Positions 28,101 to 37,525 of a stretch of DNA of 64,000 nt are shown piece by piece. Both the position numbers and the translations under genes were made by a program. The notes under the pieces were generated by a model that worked only from the letters and a program-made list of their open reading frames with translations, had not been told where the DNA came from and did no database searches. The stretch is from Rhodeus uyekii (Eukaryota > Chordata > Actinopteri > Cypriniformes > Acheilognathidae), in assembly GCA_037043235.1 (NCBI GenBank), contig JAWRVZ010000004.1, positions 6,041,501 to 6,105,500 on the forward strand, given 5' to 3'. Within the stretch, counting starts at the first letter, position 1. Each line of letters opens with the position of its first letter.

Positions 28101-29091
28101 TGATGTCTGTGCTGCAGCTGGCTGGTCCTCGCCGCACACATTCATGATGTTCTACCAGTTAGATGTCGATTCCGCTCCGGGAACGAGGGTGCTCTCTCAG
28201 TGAGCTGGGACACACCCGTAGGCCGGCTTCACTGAGGTGGCGTTGGTATTGCGTTCCCCTAGCGCTTTGACGCAGCTCGAGTCCCCATGAAAGGGAACGT
28301 CTCGGTTTACATATGTAACCCTGGTTCCCTGAAGGGGAACGTGACGCTGCGTCTCTGCCTCAGCTCCTTGCGCCTCTGGACCCACTTCAGACATTCTCTA
28401 GCTGGCTCTTCTGGGTTTCGGCGCGCTCTTATGCTGTTCATGACGTCACTGACCCGCAACGCGCATTCACACGCGTTCTTCTTTCATTGGTTGCACACAT
28501 CTTCACGTGACTGGCGTCAGAGTATTTCCCCTAGCGCTTTGACGCAGTGTCTTGTTCCCCTTCAGGGAACCAGGGTTACATACGTAACCCGAGACGTTTT
28601 CTTACCAACCCTAAACTATATTAAAAAAAATTACTTTAAAATTAGGGTTGGGTTATATTTATTTATATTTTTATTTTGTCATATGAGTGGTGATTTTCTA
28701 TTAGAAACTATTTATTAAATACATATTATTATGTATTATATTAAATATAAATTATATATTATTTATGTACAAACTTTAATACTTCAAATACTTAGCACAC
28801 TGCCATAAAACCTTAAGGATTACTTAATATGATCATTCAATTTAATGATATTCAAAAGAACAATATACAATATACAAAGAACAAAGAACAATATACTCAA
28901 TATGAATGTGTGTATCAACACACATCAACCAATGACTGAATGAATCGAAGGTTTAAGATCCTAATGAAATAGTTTATTTCATGACAGTCCGTTGCACACA
29001 TTCACAAAGAAAAAAAACAGCAGGACAATAATTTACCTGCGAGGCAGCCAATGATTGATAGCACCACAAGTCGTTTCCATAGTAACGTCAT
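4807..29091 (-). CDS. cntn3: Contactin (contactin-3-like), 5' half: signal peptide and Ig domains 1-3
   Basis: Spliced coding span of seven exons on the minus strand: 29091-29037, 25577-25442, 16896-16721, 12946-12851, 8093-7890, 6252-6150 and 4991-4807. Every junction is AG/GT, and the phases (1,2,1,1,1,2,1) join into one open frame of about 318 codons. The product starts with a hydrophobic signal peptide, followed by three Ig domains, each with its cysteine pair and a D-x-G-x-Y-x-C motif (SGVYQC, VGNYTC, TGTYEC). Contactins are GPI-anchored neuronal adhesion proteins with six Ig and four fibronectin type III domains; the remainder lies off the left edge. The signal peptide (WKRLVVLSIIGCLA) and the GGNL stretch of Ig1 resemble contactin-3 more than contactin-4, -5 or -6 as I remember them. 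Family assignment is firm; the paralog is a judgement. Introns are 1.2-8.5 kb and full of repeats. Confidence 0.85.
5180..5445 (-). mobile_element. MITE copy (ATTCAAAAGTTTGGGG type)
   Basis: Minus-strand copy: GGTCAGTGATATATG, TTATTCAGCAAGGATGCATT, TTAAGCACCAAATTGGCATA. In the intron between the two Ig3 exons. Confidence 0.6.
6150..6252 (-). CDS. cntn3: Contactin exon: start of Ig3
   Basis: A 103-bp exon from CATGGCAG to GTAAGT, phase 1 in and phase 2 out. It encodes GAMGEYEPKIELHFPDT, then PAAKGSTLKLECFALG with the first Ig3 cysteine. The MGEYEPKIE and KLECFALG motifs are contactin hallmarks. Confidence 0.92.
7313..7652 (-). mobile_element. Solo LTR with 5-bp target duplication
   Basis: 340 bases beginning TGTTACGG and ending CTGTGACA, so both strands start TGT and end ACA. 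Flanked by TTAAC at 7308-7312 and 7653-7657, a perfect 5-bp target duplication. In the minus orientation it has a TTAAATA box (GTTAAATACCC). It lies in the contactin intron, about 240 bases from the exon at 7890. Confidence 0.85.
7890..8093 (-). CDS. cntn3: Contactin exon: main part of Ig2
   Basis: A 204-bp exon between CTTTCTAG and GTAAGA, phase 1 both sides. It encodes FTWVFNEYP, then DSRRFVSQETGNLYIAKVEP, SDVGNYTC with the second Ig2 cysteine, and SPTPLVLRNDG. The DSRRFVSQETGNLYIAKV run is close to identical to vertebrate contactins. Confidence 0.92.
9125..9352 (+). mobile_element. MITE copy (ATTCAAAAGTTTGGGG type)
   Basis: TCTTCAGCGTCACATGATCA, CAGAAATTATTTTAATATGC, and end ATTTGAATGGTAGTGTA. 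The middle is deleted. Confidence 0.6.
10920..11180 (-). mobile_element. Solo LTR or LTR fragment
   Basis: On the minus strand it has ATGTCTGTCGTGTC, CTCTCCCAGTGC, CATCAATCACC, CAGCTGTGTCTTATTCC and an AATAAAGG polyadenylation signal. It is most like the LTR at 27195-27597. The ends are worn and I see no target duplication. Confidence 0.65.
12851..12946 (-). CDS. cntn3: Contactin exon: start of Ig2
   Basis: A 96-bp exon with acceptor TTTTATAG and donor GTAAGT, phase 1 to phase 1. It encodes YLESFKTQTRSAV, then VREGQGVVLLC with the first Ig2 cysteine, ending at PLHSG. The VREGQGVVLLCG block is one of the most conserved contactin segments and supports the family call. Confidence 0.9.
14475..14558. 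repeat. MITE end fragment
   Basis: TGCGGCCCCTCGACCAAAAT then GAGTTTGACACCCCTGG is the end of a common hAT-type fish repeat. The rest is missing. Confidence 0.4.
16100..16448 (+). mobile_element. MITE copy (ATTCAAAAGTTTGGGG type)
   Basis: TATAATTTATTCCTGTGATG, TTCAGTGTCACACGATCCTT, and end CCCCAATCTTTTGAATGGCA. A LINE tail follows at once. Confidence 0.65.
16455..16575 (+). mobile_element. LINE 3' tail
   Basis: ATTCCTTGTGTGTG, ACACCTGGCATATAAAGCTC then ATTCTGATTCTGATG is a tail form common to fish LINEs (AATAAAGCTGATTCTGATTC). Only the tail is present. Confidence 0.45.
16721..16896 (-). CDS. cntn3: Contactin exon: second half of Ig1
   Basis: A 176-bp exon from CTCTCCAG to GTGAGT, phase 2 in and phase 1 out. 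It encodes the W-x-L-N-G-T strand carrying the invariant Ig tryptophan, a GGNLII segment, the second cysteine in DSGVYQC, and the T-I-L-S-Q-R-A-T-L-Q-F-A end of Ig1. The NGT triplet is a possible N-glycosylation site that other contactins also have. Confidence 0.88.
18818..18830 (+). repeat. C13 homopolymer
   Basis: Thirteen C between TTACT and TTCTCTTC, in the contactin intron. Confidence 0.9.
19119..19168 (+). repeat. GT/TA/CA compound microsatellite
   Basis: GTGTGTATATATATATATAT then ACACATACACACACATAC, a self-complementary simple repeat just before the DIRS remnant at 19190. Confidence 0.85.
19190..20510 (+). pseudogene. Decayed DIRS fragment: RT/RNase H/methyltransferase-like region (copy 4)
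   Basis: Plus-strand remnant in the contactin intron. About 19280-19500 matches the RT N-terminal region (CACCAGAGG, GGCTGGTTCCC, TAGTAGAATTTCGG, CAGGCTCTGGTTATGGAACA). About 19540-19700 holds worn RT motifs. About 19975-20230 matches the end of RNase H and the methyltransferase-like region (GTTCAAAATCAGGGAGC, GAATGGAGGCTCCATCC, GTGGAGCAGATATGG). The RT catalytic core and the recombinase are gone. An arm of the end unit follows near 20455-20510 (CAGCATCTCGTTCA). Frames are broken throughout. Confidence 0.75.
22254..22581 (+). mobile_element. Solo LTR with 5-bp target duplication
   Basis: 328 bases, TGTCACAG to GGATGACA, with a TATA-like CATTAAATACC, a polyadenylation signal GGAATAAAG, and the duplication AATAT at 22249-22253 and 22582-22586. 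It is a recombination product of a gypsy-like LTR retrotransposon, inside the contactin intron. Confidence 0.88.
22620..23020 (-). mobile_element. MITE copy (ATTCAAAAGTTTGGGG type)
   Basis: Reads on the minus strand: CATCAAAGAATCCTGAA, ATATTAAGCAGCAAAACTG and GATCCATGTGACACTGGAGT on the plus strand are its complement. It begins right after the solo LTR target site at 22254-22586. Confidence 0.6.
25442..25577 (-). CDS. cntn3: Contactin exon: N-terminus of mature protein and first half of Ig1
   Basis: A 136-bp exon bounded by CTCTCATCAG and GTAGGA. It enters in phase 1 and leaves in phase 2. It encodes the leader-to-Ig1 segment (FLGPSW, then E-P-E-N) and the first Ig1 cysteine in VLTCDSSG. The layout F-x-x-E-P at the start and a cysteine before a Y-R/W splice junction is that of contactin Ig1. 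The sequence between is rather divergent from other contactins. Confidence 0.8.
25714..25925. mobile_element. Foldback MITE
   Basis: Same family as 41105-41376. Left arm AGTTCACCAAAATATGAC with TGTCATCATTTACTC; right arm GAGTAAATGATAACAG then ATTTTTGGGTCAACT. Inside the contactin intron, next to the exon at 25442-25577. Confidence 0.72.
27195..27597 (+). mobile_element. Gypsy-like LTR followed by a gag start
   Basis: The sequence resembles the solo LTRs elsewhere in this window (CTCTCCCAGGGTTTTTCC, CATCAATCACCTCGTTAGTC, a TATA-like GTATATAT and an AT-rich 3' part ending CTGTGACA). The left edge is uncertain. It is the only one of these LTRs followed directly by internal gag sequence. Confidence 0.6.
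27598..27722 (+). pseudogene. Gypsy-like gag fragment
   Basis: Directly after the LTR a short stretch reads ITLRQKGCSLEEYVAEFTGL, then SHW. This is the usual start of the conserved gag region of Ty3/gypsy elements in fish (L-R-Q-G-x-x-S-x-E-x-Y-V-x-x-F). A stop lies upstream. The match ends abruptly near 27722, where the DIRS recombinase fragment begins. Confidence 0.55.
27735..28203 (+). pseudogene. DIRS tyrosine recombinase fragment (copy 2)
   Basis: The C-terminal half of the recombinase, closely related to copy 1 (FCPPP, HEQEHKNKVCP, GAP-GAPASKQTLS). It retains H-S-T-R and the F-Y nucleophile motif (GWSSPHTFMMFYQ). A TGA follows KQTLS at about 27974-27976 where copy 1 has an arginine codon. 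A one-base deletion about 50 bases further shifts the frame before the HSTR box. The 5' part is missing; upstream lies a gypsy-like LTR and gag start. Non-functional. Confidence 0.88.
28204..28600 (+). mobile_element. DIRS end unit of copy 2
   Basis: After the recombinase stop comes the counterpart of the 44-bp repeat (about 28251-28301, CCCCTAGCGCTTTGACGCAG onwards), then a unit with inverted arms at about 28301-28352 and 28547-28600. The spacer carries the same motifs as copy 1 (CATGACGTCA, CATTGGTTGC, CTTCACGTGACT) but in the opposite orientation relative to the recombinase gene. The AT-rich flank begins after CCGAGACG. Confidence 0.8.
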
Positions 29092-29174
29092 CTTTAGTTG
29101 CCAAGGGCAAGTCTGACTCTCATCCAATTGCTTGTGAATGGAATGATTTCTCCCTTGAATGTGAGACGTATAAT
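29037..29174 (-). CDS. cntn3: Contactin exon with start codon and signal peptide
   Basis: The acceptor follows a pyrimidine run (TTTCCCCCACAG), giving about 83 bases of 5' UTR before the ATG at 29091-29089. The 18 whole codons encode M-T-L-L-W-K-R then a hydrophobic core (LVVLSIIGCLA), a typical secretion signal. The donor GTAAAT at 29036 leaves phase 1. Only this start precedes the hydrophobic core in frame. An upstream non-coding exon is required by the acceptor. Confidence 0.8.
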
Positions 29175-30279
29175 CTGTGGGGGAAAGTAATTACAGAAAT
29201 TATTAAAATAAGACATTCTGATTCAAATATGACATACTGCTTCTATAGACAGATCTTTAAAGATTACACCCCTGTTGAAGAGATCACCTTGACCGTAGGG
29301 ACAAATGCTGGTGAAATGTAGTTGGATCAAAGAGAAAGTTAGCAACCGAGTTGTTTTCAATGTGACGGTAACTAAAATATTAAAGCACTGCAAACAAAAG
29401 CCCTGGGAGACTAGAGTCAAAATGTGCAGAAAATCAATGCAATGATGTTTTGAGTGTAAATGACAGATGGAAGCGACGCTTCAATGGAAGAATAAAACAA
29501 GAAAGCAGACAGTTTGAAGCCCCCAACTGTTAACTCCCAACAAAATATTCATTGCACATTTAAAAGAACGTAACAACTGCTTTTGAGAAATTCTGCTTTT
29601 GTTGTGAAGCCTGATGCAGTCTAAATTATGCATTATTATTCATGATACCAAAGAAACAAACAGAAACCTGCAACATCAGAGAAATCAGGGGGCTGGAATT
29701 TGTTGACCTCAAAAGCTACTTTCTCTTGACTATTAATAGGAGCTAGAAGCCAACCTAAATACTGTTAGCCTCTTTCACTAGCACATAGCATTCCACCCAC
29801 ATATACAGGCAAAATGACATCTTCAGAGGCCTTGCGTAGGGTTGAGTATGACAGAATAATTTGCAATGACTTCTCAGAGGACCTTTCATTTTGATTACCA
29901 GAAATGCATCCATTTACATATGAGAATTATGCATACCTCAAATGCAATGTGATGCCATCTTGAAGGAGCTATTCTTGCATTTGAAATGGAATAAAAAAAA
30001 GCAGAGGTCTCAAAAGTGTGTGTGTCTATGTGTGTTTCAAGTTGAACTACTTTAAACTTAACACATCATCAAAATGTAGCATTCATGATGTTGAAGACAC
30101 ACAACATAATGTGTGCAAAAACCAACAATTAAAAAAGACTGCAGACTGTAGAGAATACAAGAAGTAACTTGTGCTAAAGTTCACAATATATTAAATGCAA
30201 TAATGTGATACATTTAGTGAATTTTCAGTTTTCAGAATCATTTGCGGTCCCCCAAATTACCTTTCAGTGAACAACTCTT

Positions 30280-30430
30280 AAAAGACAAAAAAGTTCTTAG
30301 TGAAGAATATTTTAAAATAAAGAACCTGCTTCCACTGTAAAGAACTTTGTTAAATGGAAAGATTCCAGCCAGGATTGGAAAGGTTCTTTATGGATCCATA
30401 GATGCCTAAATAACATTTCTTGTATAAGAA
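30280..30430. repeat. Dispersed repeat (AAAGAACC type)
   Basis: CACTGTAAAGAACTTTGTTA, GGAAAGGTTCTTTATGGATC and CATAGATGCC fit a short fish repeat with AAAGAACC-rich ends. Superfamily not decided. Confidence 0.5.
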
Positions 30431-33400
30431 TAAGAATGCATATTAATTATCTATTTTACTTGTTAACTATACAGTAGCGATTCTTTAGATGTTGCTCTTT
30501 TATGCTGCATTTACTATATTTATTAAATACTCATTGATGTTTTCTTGACAGACTGAAATGCCCTTTGGGATTGTTATAACAATTCATGAGGAGTTCATGG
30601 AGAGAATTGGAGATTTTCTTCTATTTACTTTATTTTCCTTTGAAAATCCCTAACTGTCACAGTTCCACAGTTCAGTGGCCTGAGGGGCTTTTTTCAATCT
30701 ACAGAACCAGTTAGTCAGTCGGAGGTTTAAAACCATTTGTATACACTCTTATCTCAGTTCAGTTTCATAAAGCTTATTCATTTCTGGTATACTGGCCCTT
30801 TAAATCAATAAATGTGCGAAGGCTTAGAGGAAGGATAATCTGCTATCTTTGCATTATAATTGCATAATCTTCAGAGGAGCCCCTTGTTTAGAGTTGTATC
30901 CTAGTGGGGATAACTGCTGGGAGTCTGTCGTAATTGCAGGGACAGGGGGTCTCTGGGTGGATTTGCCTGGTGTCTTTTAAGTTTGGGGGCGCATTATGCC
31001 GCAGGAAACTCTGTCAGATTGGATTACACAGCTCGGCTTTTTACACAAGACAAAAGGGAAGAGAAACTGTAGCTACAGTCCTCCCATGAAAAGCATTTCA
31101 GAGTATTGTTTCTCATTGTGACCTCTGCGTGTAACCTGAATGCAGTGGCAGAACTGTTTTAAGAAGTGGGTGGGACAGGAGTGTGTGTGGGGTGGGGGAG
31201 GAATTGAAGTGTGAAGACTGTCCATGAGCGCCAAGAGAATACTGTTGTCTTCCGCCACAGATAGCAGCATGAACGAGCACTCAGTATGATTTCAAAAACA
31301 ACACATTCCAGCGCCAGATCACCTATTTAACACTAAACAACCAAATTGCTAATCAATTCTTTTGTGTTAGGTACATCTGTGCTGCAAGATGTTTCAAAAA
31401 GTGGTAGGGTGTCCAACCACCAAATTACGGCTATGCCTGGATGCAACTCCGCAAAAAAGCACGCAAGCAGGCACACCGACAAAATAAAAGACAACTCACA
31501 CCCCGCAGCAAGGCTTTCAAGGGCATTTTTCCATTGAAAAAAATTTGGTAAACAAAAATGGATGTAGTTTTCAAACTGTGTGCATGTCACAGCAACACGA
31601 GAGACAGGGCATAAATTTCAATTACAACTAATCTCTCATGAGCTTCCCAAAAACTGAGCTGTGGAGTCATTTTCCACCAGCTTCCACCAACTATCTTATT
31701 AAGCAAAATGATGAGCATTCGACTGGCAAATGTAATGAGGCAATGCGACATCACCTCAGCAACAGTGCTATGCAACTGCAAGTCATTGCATACTTCTATT
31801 GTACCAGTAAATTAGATGACTACTTGGTTAGCTGAAACATTGATTTTGGTATATATTTGATATAAGTGGTTAAAAGCTTATGTTTTGTCCTAAGAAATGA
31901 TTGCTCATTTCATACATGTCAAGATCTGAGGACTCGACCAACATGAGGTCTACATGTAATAATCAGGTAACACAATGTACTACATCACTGAATAAATCTC
32001 CCACTTAAAGCTATAAAGTAGATTCCATTACTGATCTTGTTGTAACATTGTTAGGCGATTTTGTCAAGCAGGATGTATTCAAGGAGTTGCACAACAACGG
32101 ATTACTCAGTTTGTCAATTACTTATAAAAAACAATACTGAGTCCTTGTGGTTAACATACAGTTAAAAAAACACGAGCGTTTATTAATTGACAACCCAATG
32201 TTTGCAACAATTATGCCTCTTACATGTGTTTTAAAAACATAACAGATTTAATTTTGGATTTAACATCAGCAAAATAACACATTGTAAATTGGCGCGACAT
32301 TATAACCTTTGTTTGTAAAACAGTATGTGGATACATACATTTATACAATAATTTTTTTAAGTTACCCTAGAGGTATTATATAGCATTAGGCTTCTCATAT
32401 AACATGCCACAGGCCTTCCTTATAACAAACAATAATGTATCTGTATTTGATCTTCAGTGAAACAGTACAAAGTTGCTTATAATAGAATAATACAAAATCC
32501 ATGTAGTCTAATTGCTGTCATCGTCTTCCAGCCACAAACTCTTTGGTCATGGCTCAGTGGTTTGCAATCAGACAAACAAGCTTGTCAACGTAAAGGATGC
32601 AGAATGATTATTGTGCTCTAAAGTTCTTAATGGCTTCCGACAGCGCCAACTAGTGGTTGAAGTAATCGACTACTTGAGTAGTCTACGCAAGCCCTAATGT
32701 GTTCCTGTATCAACATCCTTGTTGGTCCGGTTACAATATTTTATTAACCAGATTAGTTTTAGTTATGTTAGGTTTAGGCTAGTGGTTCTCATCTGTTGAG
32801 TTGCAACTCCAGTTGTTTGAAAATCAAAAACTAATGTTGATTTATTAACACGTCCTACATGGAAAACTCTTGACAGTCACCTCTTGACAAAGACATTTAT
32901 GAAGTTCTAGAGGGAACATCCCCTGTAACCAGCCCCGTCATGCTCTTGAGCAAGCCATTTAACCCCAGGTTACGCTGTTACTCTAAGGGGATTTTCTCTT
33001 TAAAGTGTGCTTTAAGATGCTTTAGGAAAAAAAATGTTAGTCGAAACTAAGCATTATGTGTACTTTTAGACTATAATTACTGTATATCAACTGCTTGGTG
33101 GTAACATTTTGCATAGGAGCTGGTTTCATACTCCTGCTATAAATCTTCAGTTTTTATAAGAATTTGCTGAATTTGACTGTATATTGTCTTTTAGCCAGTG
33201 GTAATAAATCATGTCCCATGCATGCCCATTACACCACAGCAATTTAAAGTCTGCTGCAAACACTGTAGGTATTGTCAACTGTTAAAAATGTTTCAGTATA
33301 TTTAAATAATAAAGCTCAAATAAAATTGAAATATAAGATGAAAAAAGTTAAACTTAAATGTAAAGAAATGTTGCCTTCTGAAACTAAATAAGCCAAAGTT

Positions 33401-33436
33401 ATAGTACTAAAGTTACTAAAATACTGAAATAATACA

Positions 33437-33870
33437 ATAGCTGCAAGCAGAAATTAGGGGGCAAGGAAGACAGAAGCAAAATTAGGAGCAAAAAAATCAA
33501 GGTAGTGAGCATCATACTAACTTGGTTGAAAGCCCATAAATTCAATCACTTAACCCCAGTGACATATGACAATTGCTGAACTTTTTGCAGACATGGTCTG
33601 AAGATGATCTGACTTGAATTTGTTGAAAATCGGACAAATAGTTTAGGAAAAATTAGAAAAAAGTAGTTTTTTTTTTTAAAAAGAAAGTCAAAATGGCAGA
33701 CAGGACATTTGGCCGAATTTGGCATAATTTGTATCTATATTCTCAGCATGACTCAAGGAATATATTAAGGCCAGTTTCATTGCAATAGGCAAAATGAATA
33801 AAAAGTAGTTTTTTTTCCATTTCTCTCACCACTAAGTGGCACTGTACAGGTATCATCAGGTACCATTGTC
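33437..33870 (+). repeat. Dispersed repeat (ATAGCTGCAAGCAG type)
   Basis: ATAGCTGCAAGCAG, CATACTAACTTGGTTGAAAG, GACATGGTCTGAAGATGATC and ACCACTAAGTGGCACTGTAC match an abundant cyprinid repeat I remember without a firm class. In the large contactin intron. Confidence 0.5.
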
Positions 33871-34089
33871 ATAACACACAAATTTTAACACACACTTTTA
33901 TTTGAGTGTGTTAAATCACTTGAATTTTCACCAAAAGATTCATGAGCCAATCAAGACTCTAGCAAATGACAAGGTGTGGCTTTACAAAATCATTAAACAA
34001 ATAATTTAAATGATCTGGTGCCACTTTGCATCAGGTCAGTTCAGAGAAGACACAGCAAAGTGCCAGCTGAGGAGACCAACAGACCCTGT

Positions 34090-34122
34090 GATGATGATGA
34101 TGATGATGATAATGATGATGAT
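34090..34122 (+). repeat. GAT trinucleotide microsatellite
   Basis: About ten GAT/ATG units with one interruption (ATAATG). No coding context. Confidence 0.85.
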
Positions 34123-34619
34123 AAGCATCCCTGACCGCATCTTTCTCCGCTATTCAGTTAAACATCCTTAAAATCATCCTCATGAGCTGCAAACTCAAGC
34201 CCCTAATCACTGATAGTAAAGTGCTCTTTCGGTTGTATTGGGGTGCCCTTCTGGAACACGATTTGAAAAAAGAAAACAAAAACTACACAACTAGCATAGT
34301 TTAAGCAAACGCCTATCCTAAACTATTACTAGCTATCAATCAGATGAAAAAAAACTTTCAACAATAAGGCTACATTTTAAATGAGTGTTTCCCTGTAAAT
34401 CAATAGCTTAATTGAAATAATGGTATGAATGTACATAATAACATTTAATTATGTTACATGATGTCATCACAGAGAAAGCACCCTCTGAAATTGAAATATT
34501 ATGAAAACTGCATTACTCAGCGAAGAAAGAGAAAAAGGAGACTTCATTTTATTCTTCAACAAGCAATGTATACTTGACCAGATCATTTCATTATCAGATT
34601 ATTAGAGCCAAATGAGTGT

Positions 34620-35430
34620 CTCAAGACCACATAAGGTGAGCTAGCCATCAACTTTATTTTTGAAGGCCTTCAGCCATTCTTAGTAGTTGAATAACCTGCC
34701 TTCAAGACCTGGTTAACACTCTTCACCCCAGTGCGACTTTGATGTCAAGACTAATGGTGTGTTTGAGAATTCAAAAAGCATGCATGTCAGAAAAGCCATA
34801 ACAGCTAAGATTAAGAACGTGGAGTTTGTGTCAAGAACCACAGACTGTTGGAGTGTGAAGCAGAGAAGCTACATCGTGGTCATTGGTCACTGGATTGACA
34901 AGGAGACACTAGACTGGAGATCTGCTGCTTTAGGCTGCAAAGGTCTCAGAGGGAGCCACACATTCGATGTACTTCCATCTACCCTTGATGATATCCAGAG
35001 CCAATATCACATCTGTGACAAGATTGTAAAAACAGCTACAGACAGTGGGTCTACTTTTTTGAAGGTCTTCAGAGTCTTTGGGCTGCAGGAAGACACTGAG
35101 GTGACCGCAGTTGACACTAAGGCTGATGATGACATTGAACGCAAAGAGGAAGAGTACAATACAAACAAAGTACACCATTTTGGAAGTTATTACAGGTTTA
35201 GAATATCTTACAAAACACCAGCGATGTGCATGTCAGCTGTTAAACGTAGTGGCAACAGCAGAAGCTTCTATAGCTGAAACTCAGAATGTGACCTAGAGAA
35301 AGCTAACGCACCCTGCTTTTTCTAAGTGCCATGGTATGTGCAACAAAACGGCAAAATCTTCAACAGCATCTGGATTGGTGGACGCTGAGTACTGGGAACC
35401 GGGATCATAGCAACCTGGAATGATCAGAAA
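34620..35430 (+). pseudogene. hAT transposase fragment
   Basis: Plus strand, first frame F-x-x-E-G-L-Q-P-F then a stop. An open stretch 34759-35277 follows with VSRTTDCWSVKQRSYIVV, WRSAALGCKGLRGSHT, and CDKIVKTATDSGSTFLKVFR. TTDCW carries the first catalytic aspartate and TDSGS the second of the hAT D-D-E domain. Near 35200 the similarity moves to the next frame (KHQRCACQLLNVVATAEAS, AFSKCHGMCNKTAKS), showing a one-base frameshift. A stop follows. The C-terminal dimerisation domain is absent. Inside the large contactin intron. Confidence 0.8.
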
Positions 35431-36959
35431 TGGCTAGGCCTATAATTATACATATTTTAAATTAAGAAAAAGCACAGAATTAAGAAATTATTTTATTAAC
35501 ATATTGCATATCGTATTGTACGCAATGGTGCCGCAAGCATTCAAATTAAGTTTATCAATGATCGCCAAAAAACTATTCTATCTATTATTTAAATCAATTC
35601 ACTTCAATATTTTTAATAAGATATTCAATTAAAAAAGACACATTAAATTAATTAAAAACAAACCACCAGCTCTCTCACACATATTCTGTGATTGTTTTCA
35701 AGTAGCCTAAATTAAGCTGTTGCTTATCACACTGTTTGAATTACAGACTGAATTGCGACTCAAAACACCCAACAGCTCCATGAATGTAGGATGGCACTGT
35801 CACTAAAAAATAAATGAACGTGTTTGGGGAGATTGTGGGGATCAGTGGTGTTTCTGCACCCATGGGCATTGGACCCCCCAAACATTGACATGATTGCTTG
35901 TTCCGACTGTTCACTGATGGCATCAACCCACCTTCATTTCTATTTTGGTGTGTTTAATAACTCTGAATGGATCTGTAGAGTAGCTCCATGCAGTCCTTTG
36001 CCTTCTCCCTGTGGTGTTGTTTTGCATGGCAGGTTAATGTCTTTAAGATGTTTATGATTTAGAATGCATGTAAAACTGACGTCTTAAAGATGTTTCTCAG
36101 ATGCAGACCGCAGAGCATTCCAGATGAAGCGTTTGTAGATGTATGTGTGCTATGGTACAATACAAATTTCGTGAATAAAAAAGGTGGGAGGAGGGTCTTG
36201 GCGTAAAAAAGGTTGGGAACCACTACTGTAGACTATACCAGTAGCTTTTAGGGACGATAAATGAGCGCCTATTTTCATTTGTAGTCCTTTGTGCCTGTGA
36301 CAGCACTCAAACGAATGTCTATTCATATTGAACATTTGATTACTTTTTGATTAAGCAACATTAACCTTAAAGTAGTACTCACCTAAATCACAAATTAAAA
36401 TTATACTAATTTAATTTTAAAGCACAGCCTCCATAAAATCACACCTTTAGCACCTCTTTTTACTTTGAAATCGTTCTGAGGTTAAATACAGGCTTTCTGG
36501 ATGAAATGATTTTGAAATCTCCAGCACTGGAACACATTTATATCACTCCTCATAGTGGAAACTCTCAGACAGGTTGTAGCCTAAAGCTTTCAGTGGCAAT
36601 GTGAATTGATGTAATTGACAGAAGGGATAAACATAAAGCCTCGGGCCCAGAGATGTGAAATGTCTGATGAAGAAGACTTCATCAATGAACGAAAAAAAAA
36701 CCCCGAAATGCCACAAGTGAACTGGCATACACCTCTGAAAACATGGAGCTTCTTCATACCGTCCCGTGGTTAAATAATTATTAGTTTTTTTTAGTTAATT
36801 TTAGTCGTTTTTTGAAAATTCTAAAAAGAGTGTAAATGTACATTAAGGAGTAAAGTTGTTGGGGTTTATGTAATATTTGTTTTATAGGCTAAATAAAGAG
36901 CTAAAGATATGAGCGCAGCATAGAAAACAGCACAAAATTGAGACTAACTGAGTTCTCTT

Positions 36960-37135
36960 CAAATCTTCTTGCGCTTGAATGGTTCAAAATCAGTACTTGA
37001 GTAGTTTTCAACAAACTACTTATCACTCTTACATGAGTCATGTTTTTTTCAGTACTTCTACATGTACTCAAGTGAATTATTTCTTAAGTAGAAATACATT
37101 TACTAAAGTAAAATATTTCAGTACTCTTCTCACCG
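36960..37135. repeat. Dispersed repeat (TACTTGAGTA type)
   Basis: CAGTACTTGAGTAGTTTTC, TACATGTACTCAAGTGAATT and AGTACTCTTCTCACCGCTG form a series of TACTT/AAGTA motifs known from fish repeats. Class not decided. Confidence 0.4.
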
Positions 37136-37186
37136 CTGGTGCTGTGTAGCAGGGAGAGAAAGTGCACTTAACAGCAAGAGGGCAGA

Positions 37187-37214
37187 CCCCCCCCCCCCCC
37201 CCCCCCCCCCCCCC
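37187..37214 (+). repeat. C28 homopolymer
   Basis: 28 consecutive C in AT-rich DNA. On the minus strand this is a G28 run able to form quadruplexes. Its length may also be a sequencing artefact. Confidence 0.9.
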
Positions 37215-37384
37215 ATCCTCCTTGAAGGATTAAAAAAAGGAAGCATAAGGGATGGGATATGCTAATATTAAAACTCTCAAATTTTCATTTTATGGCTGAT
37301 AACCATAAAATTGCTGATATTTTTTTTTTTGTACATTAAAAATAATATGAATTTAGAAACTGTCAACCATTCACTAACAACTAA

Positions 37385-37525
37385 CGACTGAAGGAAACGT
37401 GAGGTTTAAATACAAAAGGAGGGAATTAGACACAGCTGACAAGATTGATAATGTGATTTCTGATGTGACAGGTGAATGGAAACACATGGGAAGGAAACAG
37501 GAAGTAGACAAAAGATATGACTGAC
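37385..37525 (-). mobile_element. LTR fragment
   Basis: Short piece of the same LTR family (plus strand: GGTTTAAATACAAAAGGAGG, GACACAGCTGACAAG, GGAAACAGGAAGTAGAC). Both ends are lost. Confidence 0.55.

Noticed and set aside
32780..36235. A complete hAT element with TAGTGGTTCTCA and TGGGAACCACTA ends around the transposase fragment
   Set aside because: The end motifs match over about 12 bases only, no 8-bp target duplication is seen, and other repeats lie between. The ends may belong to different elements.
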